A stretch of DNA of 8,721 nt from Desulfobulbaceae bacterium (lineage in GTDB: Bacteria; Desulfobacterota; Desulfobulbia; Desulfobulbales; SURF-16): assembly GCA_024763495.1 (NCBI GenBank), contig JANTFJ010000095.1:1-8721 (forward strand), given 5' to 3'. Below are positions 1 to 6,363 of this stretch, piece by piece. The notes under the pieces were generated by a model. That model had not been told where the DNA came from, ran no database searches, and was given only the letters and a program-made list of their open reading frames with translations. A program made the translations under genes and the position numbers. How positions within the stretch are numbered: position 1 is the first letter of the stretch; each line of letters starts with the position of its first letter.

Positions 1-17
1 TGGGCAGGCAAAACCGC

Positions 18-38
18 AGACGTAGCAGGGCTACGTTG
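18..38. repeat. Short dyad (hairpin) in the left-edge intergenic DNA
   Basis: Bases 20-26 (ACGTAGC) are the exact reverse complement of 30-36 (GCTACGT), separated by the 3-nt loop AGG; a G-T pair can extend the stem by one. No T-run follows, so it is not a typical intrinsic terminator for an upstream gene. The reading frame from base 1 stops at 37-39 and that from base 3 stops at 102-104. Neither gives a recognisable protein end, so I treat the stretch as intergenic. The sequence has the look of a dispersed intergenic repeat, but only one copy is in this window. Confidence 0.4.
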
Positions 39-41
39 AGG

Positions 42-111
42 ATTTTGACTGACCATGATCGTTTCAAAATGTGTTATAGTTCCCCCTCTAAAATGGGCAG
101 TTAATTTTGAA
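42..111. promoter_or_regulatory. Three ATTTTGA/TCAAAAT heptamers upstream of the kinase gene
   Basis: ATTTTGA occurs at 42-48, its reverse complement TCAAAAT at 64-70, and ATTTTGA again at 104-110. The second and third arms extend to an 8-bp perfect inverted repeat (63-70 and 104-111), or 10 bp with one bulged T. The middle arm can pair with either outer arm, so two mutually exclusive stems are possible. Alternatively they could be operator half-sites. They bracket the possible -10 element at 72-80. The dyads are seen directly; any regulatory role is inference. Confidence 0.35.
72..80 (+). promoter_or_regulatory. Possible extended -10 promoter for the REC-kinase/regulator operon
   Basis: TGTTATAGT fits the extended -10 form TGnTATAAT with one mismatch. 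No good -35 lies 17 nt upstream; the TTGACT at 45-50 is too far away (24-nt spacer). Transcription would start near 87, leaving a leader of about 38 nt before the TTG start at 125. Only a motif match supports it. Confidence 0.3.
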
Positions 112-124
112 CGGGCCCTAAGTT

Positions 125-1252
125 TTGAAAAAGACAATTCTCATAGTTGATGATGTAGTCGGTAATATAAGAATATTAGCGGAGTTTCTTGCTGATTATC
201 ATATTGTTACTGCCCTGGACGGCCAGACGGCAATCAGGCTTGCTAATGTTGACAAGCCCCCGGATCTGATTCTGCTTGATATTATGATGCCGGAAATGAG
301 TGGGTATGAGGTATGCAAAATTTTAAAATTATCTCATATTACCAGAGACATACCGATTATTTTTGTTTCAGTTAAAGATAAAACCGAAGATGAAGAAAAA
401 GGATTTGATCTTGGCGCGGTTGATTATATAAGTAAACCTTTTAATTTGCAGATTGTCAGGGCCAGGGTAAAAAACCATCTTGAATTGAAAACCCACCGGG
501 ATAATCTGGCGGAACTGGTAGGGGCCAAGGAAAGGGAGATAAAAAGAATATACAAACAATTACTGCATGCCGAAAAAATGAGTCTTGCCGGTAAATTGTC
601 AGCATCAATAGCCCATGAACTCGGCAGTCCTGTCTATGGGATAAGAAATTATCTTCTCAGTCTGCAGCAAAGTGGCATATTAAGCGGCAGTAACGAAAAA
701 ATGGCGAAACTGGCGATTGCCGAGTGCGGCAGAATAAAAGACATGATTATTAATCTGCAGAATTTTAACCGCCTGACCACCGGCAGAATGGAAGCGATAA
801 ATCTGCACTCCATAGTAGATGATATGCTCATGTTGTGCCTGAAAGATTTGAACCGGAAGAAGGTTAAGGTTATCAGGGAATATGGGCCGGACATCCCTGA
901 GATTTTCTTAATTGTCGATCAGATGAAGCAGGTAGTTCTTAATCTCTTGAATAACAGCGGTGAGGCCATGACCGCTTCAGGAGGTGAAATTAAGATACGC
1001 ACCAGGCGGAAAAATAATGTGATTTTGTTAATGATAAGTGATACGGGAGAGGGGATTGATCCGCAGATGATGGATTTGATTTTTCAACCTTTTTTTACTA
1101 CCAAGCCGGGTAGCCAGGGCACAGGATTAGGATTGTCTCTCAGCCGGGAAATTGTTAAACGGCATGGCGGGACTATTCAGGTTACAAATAATCCTCACGG
1201 CGGCGCGACTTTTATAGTTGATCTGCCGATTAAAGAAGGGGTAAATGGATAA
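125..1252 (+). CDS. Response-regulator-type histidine kinase (REC-HisKA-HATPase), soluble
   Basis: A 375-aa cytoplasmic signalling kinase with the receiver domain first. REC covers about residues 3-120: acidic pair D9/D10, phospho-acceptor D52 in LLDIMMPEMSG, S82 in the switch Thr/Ser position, and K104 in YISKPF. A coiled linker (about 120-150) leads to the dimerisation/phosphotransfer domain with H164 in SIAHELGSPV. The ATPase domain has an N-box with N273 and N277 (VLNLLNNSGEAM), G1 DTGEGI (306-311), F-box FQPFFTTKPG, and G2 GTGLGLS (332-338). No membrane segment or PAS/sensor domain is present, so its input is probably phosphorylation of D52 by another kinase. The start is TTG. An in-frame TAA at 119-121 rules out an upstream start, and the REC fold begins at once, although no clear Shine-Dalgarno is visible. 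Its last 8 bases overlap the next gene, its likely phosphorylation target. Confidence 0.93.
   Translation: MKKTILIVDDVVGNIRILAEFLADYHIVTALDGQTAIRLANVDKPPDLILLDIMMPEMSGYEVCKILKLSHITRDIPIIFVSVKDKTEDEEKGFDLGAVDYISKPFNLQIVRARVKNHLELKTHRDNLAELVGAKEREIKRIYKQLLHAEKMSLAGKLSASIAHELGSPVYGIRNYLLSLQQSGILSGSNEKMAKLAIAECGRIKDMIINLQNFNRLTTGRMEAINLHSIVDDMLMLCLKDLNRKKVKVIREYGPDIPEIFLIVDQMKQVVLNLLNNSGEAMTASGGEIKIRTRRKNNVILLMISDTGEGIDPQMMDLIFQPFFTTKPGSQGTGLGLSLSREIVKRHGGTIQVTNNPHGGATFIVDLPIKEGVNG
1235..1241 (+). promoter_or_regulatory. Ribosome binding site of the NarL-type regulator, inside the kinase gene
   Basis: The purine run GAAGGGG sits 3 nt before the ATG at 1245, within the last codons of the kinase. 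With the 8-nt overlap of stop and start, this points to translational coupling of the two genes. Confidence 0.6.
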
Positions 1253-1898
1253 ACCGGACAATGGAAAAATAAGGGTTGTGCTGGTTGATGATCATCTTCT
1301 TTTCAGGCAGAGCCTGAAAGTATTACTTGCCGGCCTGCCGGGTATTGAAGTAGTCGGCGAGACCGGCAATGGCCGTAACAGCTTGCATTTGATCGAGAAA
1401 TTACAGCCTGATGTTGCTGTTTACGATATCTCAATGGATGGTCTGGGAGGATTGGAACTGGCTCCCCTGATTCCGGAAATTTCACCGCTGACCGAGGTTC
1501 TGATCCTCAGTATGCATAGTGACACAGATTATGTGAGGCGGGCTTTTCAGGTTAAATGCCGGGGATATGTCTTAAAAGCGGATTCAATTGAAGAGTTGGA
1601 GAGGGCAATCAGGTTAACTGCTTCCGGACAAACTTATTTAAGTCCGGCCATCAGTACTGATTTTATTGATCACCTGTTGAATGTGGAAAATAATACATCA
1701 GCAAGGGTTGTTTTGACCCCCAGGGAGAAGACGGTTGCCGGCCTGGTAGAGCAGGGCAGGGCAACTAATGAAATAGCTGATGAACTTTACATAAGCCCTA
1801 AAACTGTCCGGGTTCATGTGGCGAATATTATGAAAAAATTATCCTGTAACAGCCGGGCTGATCTCCTGCTTTATCTGAAATCAGTCGGCAATGGATAA
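1245..1898 (+). CDS. NarL/LuxR-family DNA-binding response regulator
   Basis: A 217-aa two-domain response regulator. The receiver domain (about 9-125) has acidic residues D15/D16, phospho-acceptor D61 (VAVYDISMDGLGG), S89 in the switch position and K111 (YVLKADS). After a linker, a LuxR-type helix-turn-helix spans about 156-212. It has the hallmark LTPREKTVAGLVEQGRATNE, then IADELYISPKTVRVHVANIM and a KL-S-SRADLL tail. Length and layout are normal for the family, so it should be a phosphorylation-controlled transcription factor. It overlaps the upstream kinase by 8 nt with its own ribosome binding site, making the kinase its obvious cognate partner. Its target genes cannot be read from the window. 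No hairpin/T-run terminator is visible after the stop. Confidence 0.95.
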   Translation: MDKPDNGKIRVVLVDDHLLFRQSLKVLLAGLPGIEVVGETGNGRNSLHLIEKLQPDVAVYDISMDGLGGLELAPLIPEISPLTEVLILSMHSDTDYVRRAFQVKCRGYVLKADSIEELERAIRLTASGQTYLSPAISTDFIDHLLNVENNTSARVVLTPREKTVAGLVEQGRATNEIADELYISPKTVRVHVANIMKKLSCNSRADLLLYLKSVGNG

Positions 1899-1905
1899 TA
1901 GCTAA

Positions 1906-1935
1906 TCCATGAACACCACCCGCCCGCGCTTCAAC
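1906..1935. repeat. 30-nt dispersed repeat, copy A
   Basis: This segment matches 8583-8612 at 26 of 30 positions without gaps, including identical 11-mers at both ends (TCCATGAACAC and CGCGCTTCAAC). It fills most of the 39-bp gap between the convergent regulator and MogA/MoaB genes and ends 2 nt before the stop triplet of the latter. Homology does not continue past 1935, and copy A lacks the large hairpin that follows copy B. It may be a remnant of a dispersed intergenic or mobile element. Confidence 0.55.
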
Positions 1936-1937
1936 AT

Positions 1938-2453
1938 TCAGGCGCATGTCCCGCAGTCTGCTGAACCTCCTTTAATTTTGTAAAGGGCGTGGGCCAGGAC
2001 GGGAAGAACTGTTTCAAGGTTTTCCCTGGCCGCTTTTTCACTGCCCGGCAAATTAATTATTAAACTTTCCGCCCTTATTCCGGCAATTCCCCTGGAGAGC
2101 ATGGCCCTTGATGTGATGCCAAGGCTTGCCTGGCGCATGGCCTCGCTGATTCCAGGAACTTCCCTGCTGATTATTGTCCTGGTTGCCTCAGGGGTTAGAT
2201 CGTCCGGGCTGACTCCGGTGCCGCCTGTGGTGATTACCAGGTCAATCTTCTGCTGATCAACCCATTGACGCAGGGTGGAGCTGATCGCCTGCTGATCATC
2301 CGGGACGATCCGGTAGGCAGCCAGGCGGAAGTCTGCCCCGATCAGCTGTTTTTTTAACTGTTCACCGCTGGTATCATCTCTTTCCCCCCTGGAACCTTTA
2401 CTGCTGACGGTCAATATTCCACAGGTGTATGTCGGCTTTGACGGCTTTGACAA
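1938..2453 (-). CDS. MogA/MoaB-family molybdenum cofactor biosynthesis protein
   Basis: A 171-aa single-domain molybdopterin-binding protein of the family that adenylates molybdopterin before molybdate insertion. The signature is clear: GILTVSSKGSRGERDD near the start, TTGGTGVSPDDLTPEAT at 75-91 with D85 in the position of the catalytic Asp of E. coli MogA, D52 in the VPDD stretch near the second MogA Asp, SRAMLSRGIAGIR, and the LPGS loop (135-138). MoaB and MogA cannot be separated reliably by eye; the length is closer to MoaB. The C-terminus ends with two cysteines (C167, C170), possibly a metal or redox pair. The start is TTG: an in-frame TAA lies directly upstream, and AGGGAG (minus strand, about 2466-2471) lies 12 nt before the start. 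It follows the EF-G-like gene by 48 bp and is probably its operon partner. Confidence 0.9.
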   Translation of the reverse strand: MSKPSKPTYTCGILTVSSKGSRGERDDTSGEQLKKQLIGADFRLAAYRIVPDDQQAISSTLRQWVDQQKIDLVITTGGTGVSPDDLTPEATRTIISREVPGISEAMRQASLGITSRAMLSRGIAGIRAESLIINLPGSEKAARENLETVLPVLAHALYKIKGGSADCGTCA

Positions 2454-2501
2454 TTAGTGCTTACTCCCTGGTTGTGGCAGTTTTTCGCCCTACCTTAATA
2501 G

Positions 2502-4565
2502 TTACTCTTTTTTCCCGGCATCCTCAATGATTTTATCGGCCAGTTGGGCGGGAACTTCCTCGTAATGAGACTGTTCCATGGTATAGGTTCCCCGGCCCCC
2601 GGTAATCGAGGTAAGTTCAGGGGCATATCCCAGTACTTCAGCCATGGGTACCTGAGCTGAAATTATTTCTTCTTTGCCCTCGGAATCCATACCTACAACT
2701 TTGCCTCGCCGACTGTTCAGGTCGCCAATAACATCACCAACACAATCCTTGGGGATATTAATTACAACATTCATAACAGGTTCAAGCAAAACAGGCGAGG
2801 CTTCAACCGCACCCTTTTTAAAGGCCAGGGATCCGGAAATCTTAAAGGCCATTTCCGATGAATCAACCGCGTGAAAGGAGCCGTCTACCAGGGCAACCTG
2901 GATGTCAACCGTAGGGTAACCAGCCAGCACGCCTTTGACCATAGCCTCGCTGACACCTTTTTCCACTGCCGGGATATACTGACGGGGAATAGCGCCGCCA
3001 ACGATTTTATTTTCAAATTGAAAGCCGCTGCCACTGGGTAAAGAAGAAATTTCAATCCAGGAATCAGCAAACTGGCCGCGGCCGCCTGACTGTTTCTTGT
3101 GTTTGCCCTGTACCCTGGCGGAGCCTTTCAGGGTTTCAAGATATGGAACCTTGGGAGCCTGCAGGGTCATTTCGACCCCGAATTTACGTTTGATTCTTTC
3201 GCCGAGCACCAGCAGGTGAACCTGGCCGATACCGGCAAGCAGAATATCTCCGGTTTGTTCCTGCCTGGTTAACTGTAAAGTGGGATCTTCCTCCAGCATT
3301 TTGGAAATTGAGGAAAACAGTTTGTCTTCATCATCTGTCTTGGCCGGTGAAACAGCAAAAGACATCATTGGTTTTATCGGCTTCAATTCCTCGTAAATTA
3401 TTGGTTGTTTGGCATCACAAAGAGTATCACCTGTAGTGGTTTCTTTTAACTTGGCAACAGCGACAATCATGCCCGGCCCGATGCTGTCAACCGGACTGCT
3501 TTCTTTTCCTTCCATGAGGAGAAGGTTGCCGAATTTTTCATTTGTTTCCTTGTTGACATTGTAAAAGTAACTCTCGCTCAGGGTGCCGGAGAAAACTCGA
3601 AAAATTGTCAGACGACCGGCATATGGATCAGCCATTGTTTTAAAGACCTGGGCCGAGAACGGAGCGTCAATTGTCGGTTCCCGTTCAATGATATCGCCTG
3701 TTTTGGGGTCAACCCCTGTTTTAGATTCTTTATCAGCAGGAGATGGCAGCAGGTCGCAAACAGCATTTAAGAGAAGTTCTGTGCCCAGATTTTCTGTGGC
3801 ACTGCCTGGAATAACCGGATTAAGCAGACCGTTGATTACCCCGTTGCGGAGGCCTGCCAGCATTTCATCCCGGCTGAGTTCGCCGTCATCAAGAAATTTT
3901 TCTATCAGGTCATCATCTGTTTCGGCAATATGCTCCATCACTTCTTCCCGTTTGATGGATATTTCGTCAGCCATGTTTTCCGGTATGGGGGTTTCGGTAA
4001 TTTTCCCTTTATTGTCAAGGAGATAAGCCTTGTCGTTGATTATATCAACAACTCCCTTGAAATCGGCCTCAGCTCCAATAGGCAGATAAAGTTCCAATGG
4101 TTCAAACGGCAGGCTTTCCTTGATCTGGGCAACTGCTTTTTCCTGGTCAGCCCGTTCTTTATCCATTTTATTAAGGAAAATAAGACATGGGAGATTTTCT
4201 GCCTGGAGGTAGCCGGCTATTTTTTCAGTTTGAAATTTGACCGGGGTCTGAGCGTCTATGACAAAAATTGCCGCGTCGGTGACGTGAGCTGCGTAACGAG
4301 CTTCATTGATGAAGTTATCGTCGCCCGGAGTGTCAATGATGAAAACCTGTTTCTTTTTCCAGTTGAAATGATTAAAAGATGAATTAATTGAAATTTTACG
4401 TTGAGTTTCTTCGGGCTCAAAATCCATTATCGCGGAACCATCATCGACTTTGCCAAGCCGTTTGGTTTTTCCTGCTGAAAAAAGCAGGGCCTCAGCCATC
4501 GATGTTTTGCCGCTTTTGCCCTGGCCAAATAACGCTACATTTCTAATAAGTTTAACATCTTTCAT
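2502..4565 (-). CDS. EF-G-like translational GTPase (EF-G paralogue), 687 aa
   Basis: A full-length five-domain EF-G homologue. The G domain has P-loop GQGKSGKT (14-21), a switch I remnant TQRKISI (54-60; canonical EF-G has RGITI), G3 DTPGDDNF (78-85) and G4 NKMD (132-135). Domain II covers about 300-385 and domain III about 400-470. Domain IV holds GGRGQF (494-499) and YIPAVEKGV, and domain V begins at LEPVMNVVINIP (from 594). In G3 the catalytic His of canonical DTPGHVDF is Asp (D82), a departure seen in divergent EF-G paralogues. Hydrolysis may therefore be altered, and canonical EF-G probably lies elsewhere in the genome. I chose the ATG at 4565 because a perfect GGAGG lies 5 nt upstream; an in-frame TTG at 4586 would add 7 residues but seems unlikely. 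It is first in a probable operon with the MogA/MoaB gene. Confidence 0.9.
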   Translation of the reverse strand: MKDVKLIRNVALFGQGKSGKTSMAEALLFSAGKTKRLGKVDDGSAIMDFEPEETQRKISINSSFNHFNWKKKQVFIIDTPGDDNFINEARYAAHVTDAAIFVIDAQTPVKFQTEKIAGYLQAENLPCLIFLNKMDKERADQEKAVAQIKESLPFEPLELYLPIGAEADFKGVVDIINDKAYLLDNKGKITETPIPENMADEISIKREEVMEHIAETDDDLIEKFLDDGELSRDEMLAGLRNGVINGLLNPVIPGSATENLGTELLLNAVCDLLPSPADKESKTGVDPKTGDIIEREPTIDAPFSAQVFKTMADPYAGRLTIFRVFSGTLSESYFYNVNKETNEKFGNLLLMEGKESSPVDSIGPGMIVAVAKLKETTTGDTLCDAKQPIIYEELKPIKPMMSFAVSPAKTDDEDKLFSSISKMLEEDPTLQLTRQEQTGDILLAGIGQVHLLVLGERIKRKFGVEMTLQAPKVPYLETLKGSARVQGKHKKQSGGRGQFADSWIEISSLPSGSGFQFENKIVGGAIPRQYIPAVEKGVSEAMVKGVLAGYPTVDIQVALVDGSFHAVDSSEMAFKISGSLAFKKGAVEASPVLLEPVMNVVINIPKDCVGDVIGDLNSRRGKVVGMDSEGKEEIISAQVPMAEVLGYAPELTSITGGRGTYTMEQSHYEEVPAQLADKIIEDAGKKE

Positions 4566-4570
4566 CACTT

Positions 4571-4575
4571 CCTCC
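4571..4575 (-). promoter_or_regulatory. Strong Shine-Dalgarno setting the EF-G-like start
   Basis: On the minus strand GGAGG stands 5 nt before ATG 4565-4563. It fixes the start at this ATG rather than the in-frame TTG at 4586-4584, which lies upstream of the ribosome binding site. Confidence 0.8.
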
Positions 4576-4588
4576 GTATCAAGCAAAA

Positions 4589-4602
4589 AATAAAATTTTA
4601 TT
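4589..4602. repeat. 14-bp AT-only palindrome in the EF-G-like leader
   Basis: AATAAAATTTTATT is a perfect palindrome just upstream of the ribosome binding site of the EF-G-like gene. It could be an operator or a chance product of AT-rich leader DNA; nothing in the window decides. Confidence 0.3.
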
Positions 4603-4614
4603 CCGGCATAAGGT

Positions 4615-4643
4615 CAGACATATCTTGAGAACTTCCTTATAAT
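4615..4643 (+). promoter_or_regulatory. Candidate sigma-70 promoter for murJ
   Basis: A perfect -10 TATAAT (4638-4643) is preceded, across exactly 17 nt, by CAGACA (4615-4620), which matches the last four bases of the TTGACA -35. Initiation would be near 4650, giving a leader of about 60 nt to the murJ start. It is the best plus-strand promoter match in the 147-bp divergent gap. Confidence 0.55.
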
Positions 4644-4679
4644 TACTTTTTTTATCATTGAAACGAAATTCGACTTGGC

Positions 4680-4709
4680 ATACTATTCTTTAAGGCAAGT
4701 TAAAGTCAA
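4680..4709 (-). promoter_or_regulatory. Candidate promoter for the EF-G-like/MogA-MoaB operon
   Basis: On the minus strand TTGACT (4709-4704) is a 5/6 -35 match, followed after 18 nt by TAGTAT (4685-4680), a 4/6 -10 match. Transcription would start near 4673 and run back across the murJ promoter, leaving a leader of about 108 nt. The weak -10 limits confidence. Confidence 0.4.
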
Positions 4710-4712
4710 GTA

Positions 4713-6317
4713 ATGAAAGCGAGATATATGAAAAAACCTGCAAGTGACACAGGAAAAATAGCCAGATCAGCAGGAATTGTCAGTATTGCCGTGATGTGCA
4801 GTCGAATCCTGGGACTGGTACGGGAACAGGTATTTGCCGTTATGTTTGGGGCCGGGTTCGCTTATGATTCATTTGTTGTCGCTTTCCGAATTCCCAATCT
4901 GCTCCGTGACCTTTTTGGCGAAGGAGCGCTCAGTTCAGCCTTTGTTACGGTTTTTTCAGATTATGATGCCAATAAAGACGAACATGAAACCTGGAGACTG
5001 GCGGGAAATGTCCTGGTTTTTTTTGCCATCCTGCTCAGTTTAGTTACCCTGCTGGGCATATTTTTTTCCAAACCGATTATTTTGCTGTTAGTAGATAATG
5101 AGTTTGCTCAGGTTGCGGGAAAATTGGCATTGACCCGGATATTGACCATAGTCATGTTCCCGTTTTTAATTTTTGTCTCTCTTGCAGCCGTAGTTATGGG
5201 TATTCTCAATACCAGGGGTAAATTTTTCATCCCTTCCATGTCTTCAAGTTTTTTTAATATGGGTTCCATTGTCGGCGGAGTAAGCCTGGCTCTGATCATG
5301 CCCAGGTTTGGCCAACCCGCTATTATGGGCATGGCGTTCGGTACCCTGATAGGTGGTTGTCTGCAGTTGGCCGGACAGCTTCCCAGTCTATACAAAACCG
5401 GATTTGTTTTCTATCCCCGGCTTAATCTGCGAGACCCTGGCCTCCAGCGCATTCTGCGCCTTATGCTGCCCGCTGTTTTCGGGCTCTCAGCCACCCAGAT
5501 TAATATTTTTATTAATACCAGATTTGCCTCATCCTGTGTTGAGGGCAGTGTCTCCTGGTTAAATTACGCCTTTCGTCTGGTGCAGTTTCCTATCGGCGTT
5601 TTCGGGGTTGCTATTTCTGTTGCCAGCCTGCCGTTAATTGCTAAATATGCTTCCCGAAATGATTTGACCCGGTTAAAGGATGCTTTTACTTCATCCCTGA
5701 CCATGGCCTTTTGCCTGACCATACCTGCTACGGTCGGCCTTTACCTGCTGGCTGAACCGATTATCCGGCTTATATTCGAGCATGGTGCTTTTACCGCATT
5801 TGATACAGCGAAAACCGCCGAGGCCCTGGCTTTTTATTCTCTGGGTCTTTTTGCCTATTCCGCTGTAAAGATCATGGTTCCTGTTTTTTTTGCCCTGGAC
5901 GATACCCGCTATCCGGTAATTGCCAGTTTTATTGCCGTGCTGATGAACATTGTTGTTATTACCATGACTCTTGATCTCTTTCAGCATCGGGCAATTGCTT
6001 TTGCCACTTCCATGTCAATGATATTTAATTTTTTCTTTTTAAGTATTGTCCTGTATAAAAAAGTGGAGGGATATTCCCTGGCGTATCTGGTAGTTTGCTT
6101 TGGAAAAATATGTCTGGCCTCCGGTCTTATGGGGTTGTGGCTGATAAATTTAATGAACTGGCTGGGCGGTTACTTGATCGGCTCCATCGGCAGCCAGATT
6201 CTTGGCCTGCTGATTTATATTGTCAGCAGTGTGGCGGTATATGGAATTTTTCTGTATCTTTTGCGGCTTCGTGAGATTAATTTTCTGGTGGACAGGCTGA
6301 AGAATAATTTTTCCTGA
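4713..6317 (+). CDS. murJ: Lipid II flippase MurJ (MviN family)
   Basis: A 534-aa polytopic inner-membrane protein of the MOP superfamily that moves lipid II across the membrane for peptidoglycan synthesis. The N-terminal signature is intact: SRILGLVRE, FGAGFAYDSFVVAFRIPNLLRDLFGEGALSSAFV. Charged residues R31, R37, D52 and R65 align with essential R18, R24, D39 and R52 of E. coli MurJ. R288 in SWLNYAFRLVQFPIGVFGVA corresponds to E. coli R270. Hydrophobic segments run almost to the C-terminus, consistent with the usual 14 helices, and the length is normal. The start is uncertain: ATG 4713 lacks a good ribosome binding site, and ATG 4728 (residue 6) has GCGAG just upstream. Either gives a complete protein. 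It stands alone on the plus strand, converging on rsmE with a 46-bp gap. Confidence 0.96.
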   Translation: MKARYMKKPASDTGKIARSAGIVSIAVMCSRILGLVREQVFAVMFGAGFAYDSFVVAFRIPNLLRDLFGEGALSSAFVTVFSDYDANKDEHETWRLAGNVLVFFAILLSLVTLLGIFFSKPIILLLVDNEFAQVAGKLALTRILTIVMFPFLIFVSLAAVVMGILNTRGKFFIPSMSSSFFNMGSIVGGVSLALIMPRFGQPAIMGMAFGTLIGGCLQLAGQLPSLYKTGFVFYPRLNLRDPGLQRILRLMLPAVFGLSATQINIFINTRFASSCVEGSVSWLNYAFRLVQFPIGVFGVAISVASLPLIAKYASRNDLTRLKDAFTSSLTMAFCLTIPATVGLYLLAEPIIRLIFEHGAFTAFDTAKTAEALAFYSLGLFAYSAVKIMVPVFFALDDTRYPVIASFIAVLMNIVVITMTLDLFQHRAIAFATSMSMIFNFFFLSIVLYKKVEGYSLAYLVVCFGKICLASGLMGLWLINLMNWLGGYLIGSIGSQILGLLIYIVSSVAVYGIFLYLLRLREINFLVDRLKNNFS

Positions 6318-6363
6318 TTTTTTGCCGGTATTAAGGTGTGAGCAGATTGACTGTATCTTAAAT

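Noticed and set aside
1..104. 3' end of an upstream coding sequence
   Set aside because: Frames open from bases 1 and 3 end at 39 and 104, but their translations are arginine-rich or too short and resemble no known C-terminus.
3583..4382. Two overlapping plus-strand open frames of about 150 codons inside the EF-G-like gene
   Set aside because: They lie antisense to a clearly conserved protein, have serine-rich or otherwise unstructured translations, and match no family I recognise.
4566..4586. Longer EF-G-like reading frame beginning at TTG 4586
   Set aside because: The strong GGAGG at 4571-4575 lies downstream of that TTG and is correctly placed for the ATG at 4565, where family similarity also begins.
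4675..4690. Sigma-54 promoter upstream of murJ (TGGCA near 4676)
   Set aside because: The -24 part is partly present, but the conserved GC of the -12 element is missing at the required spacing.
6318..6363. Bidirectional terminator between murJ and rsmE
   Set aside because: The 46-bp convergent gap has a T-run near the murJ stop but no stable hairpin before it on either strand.
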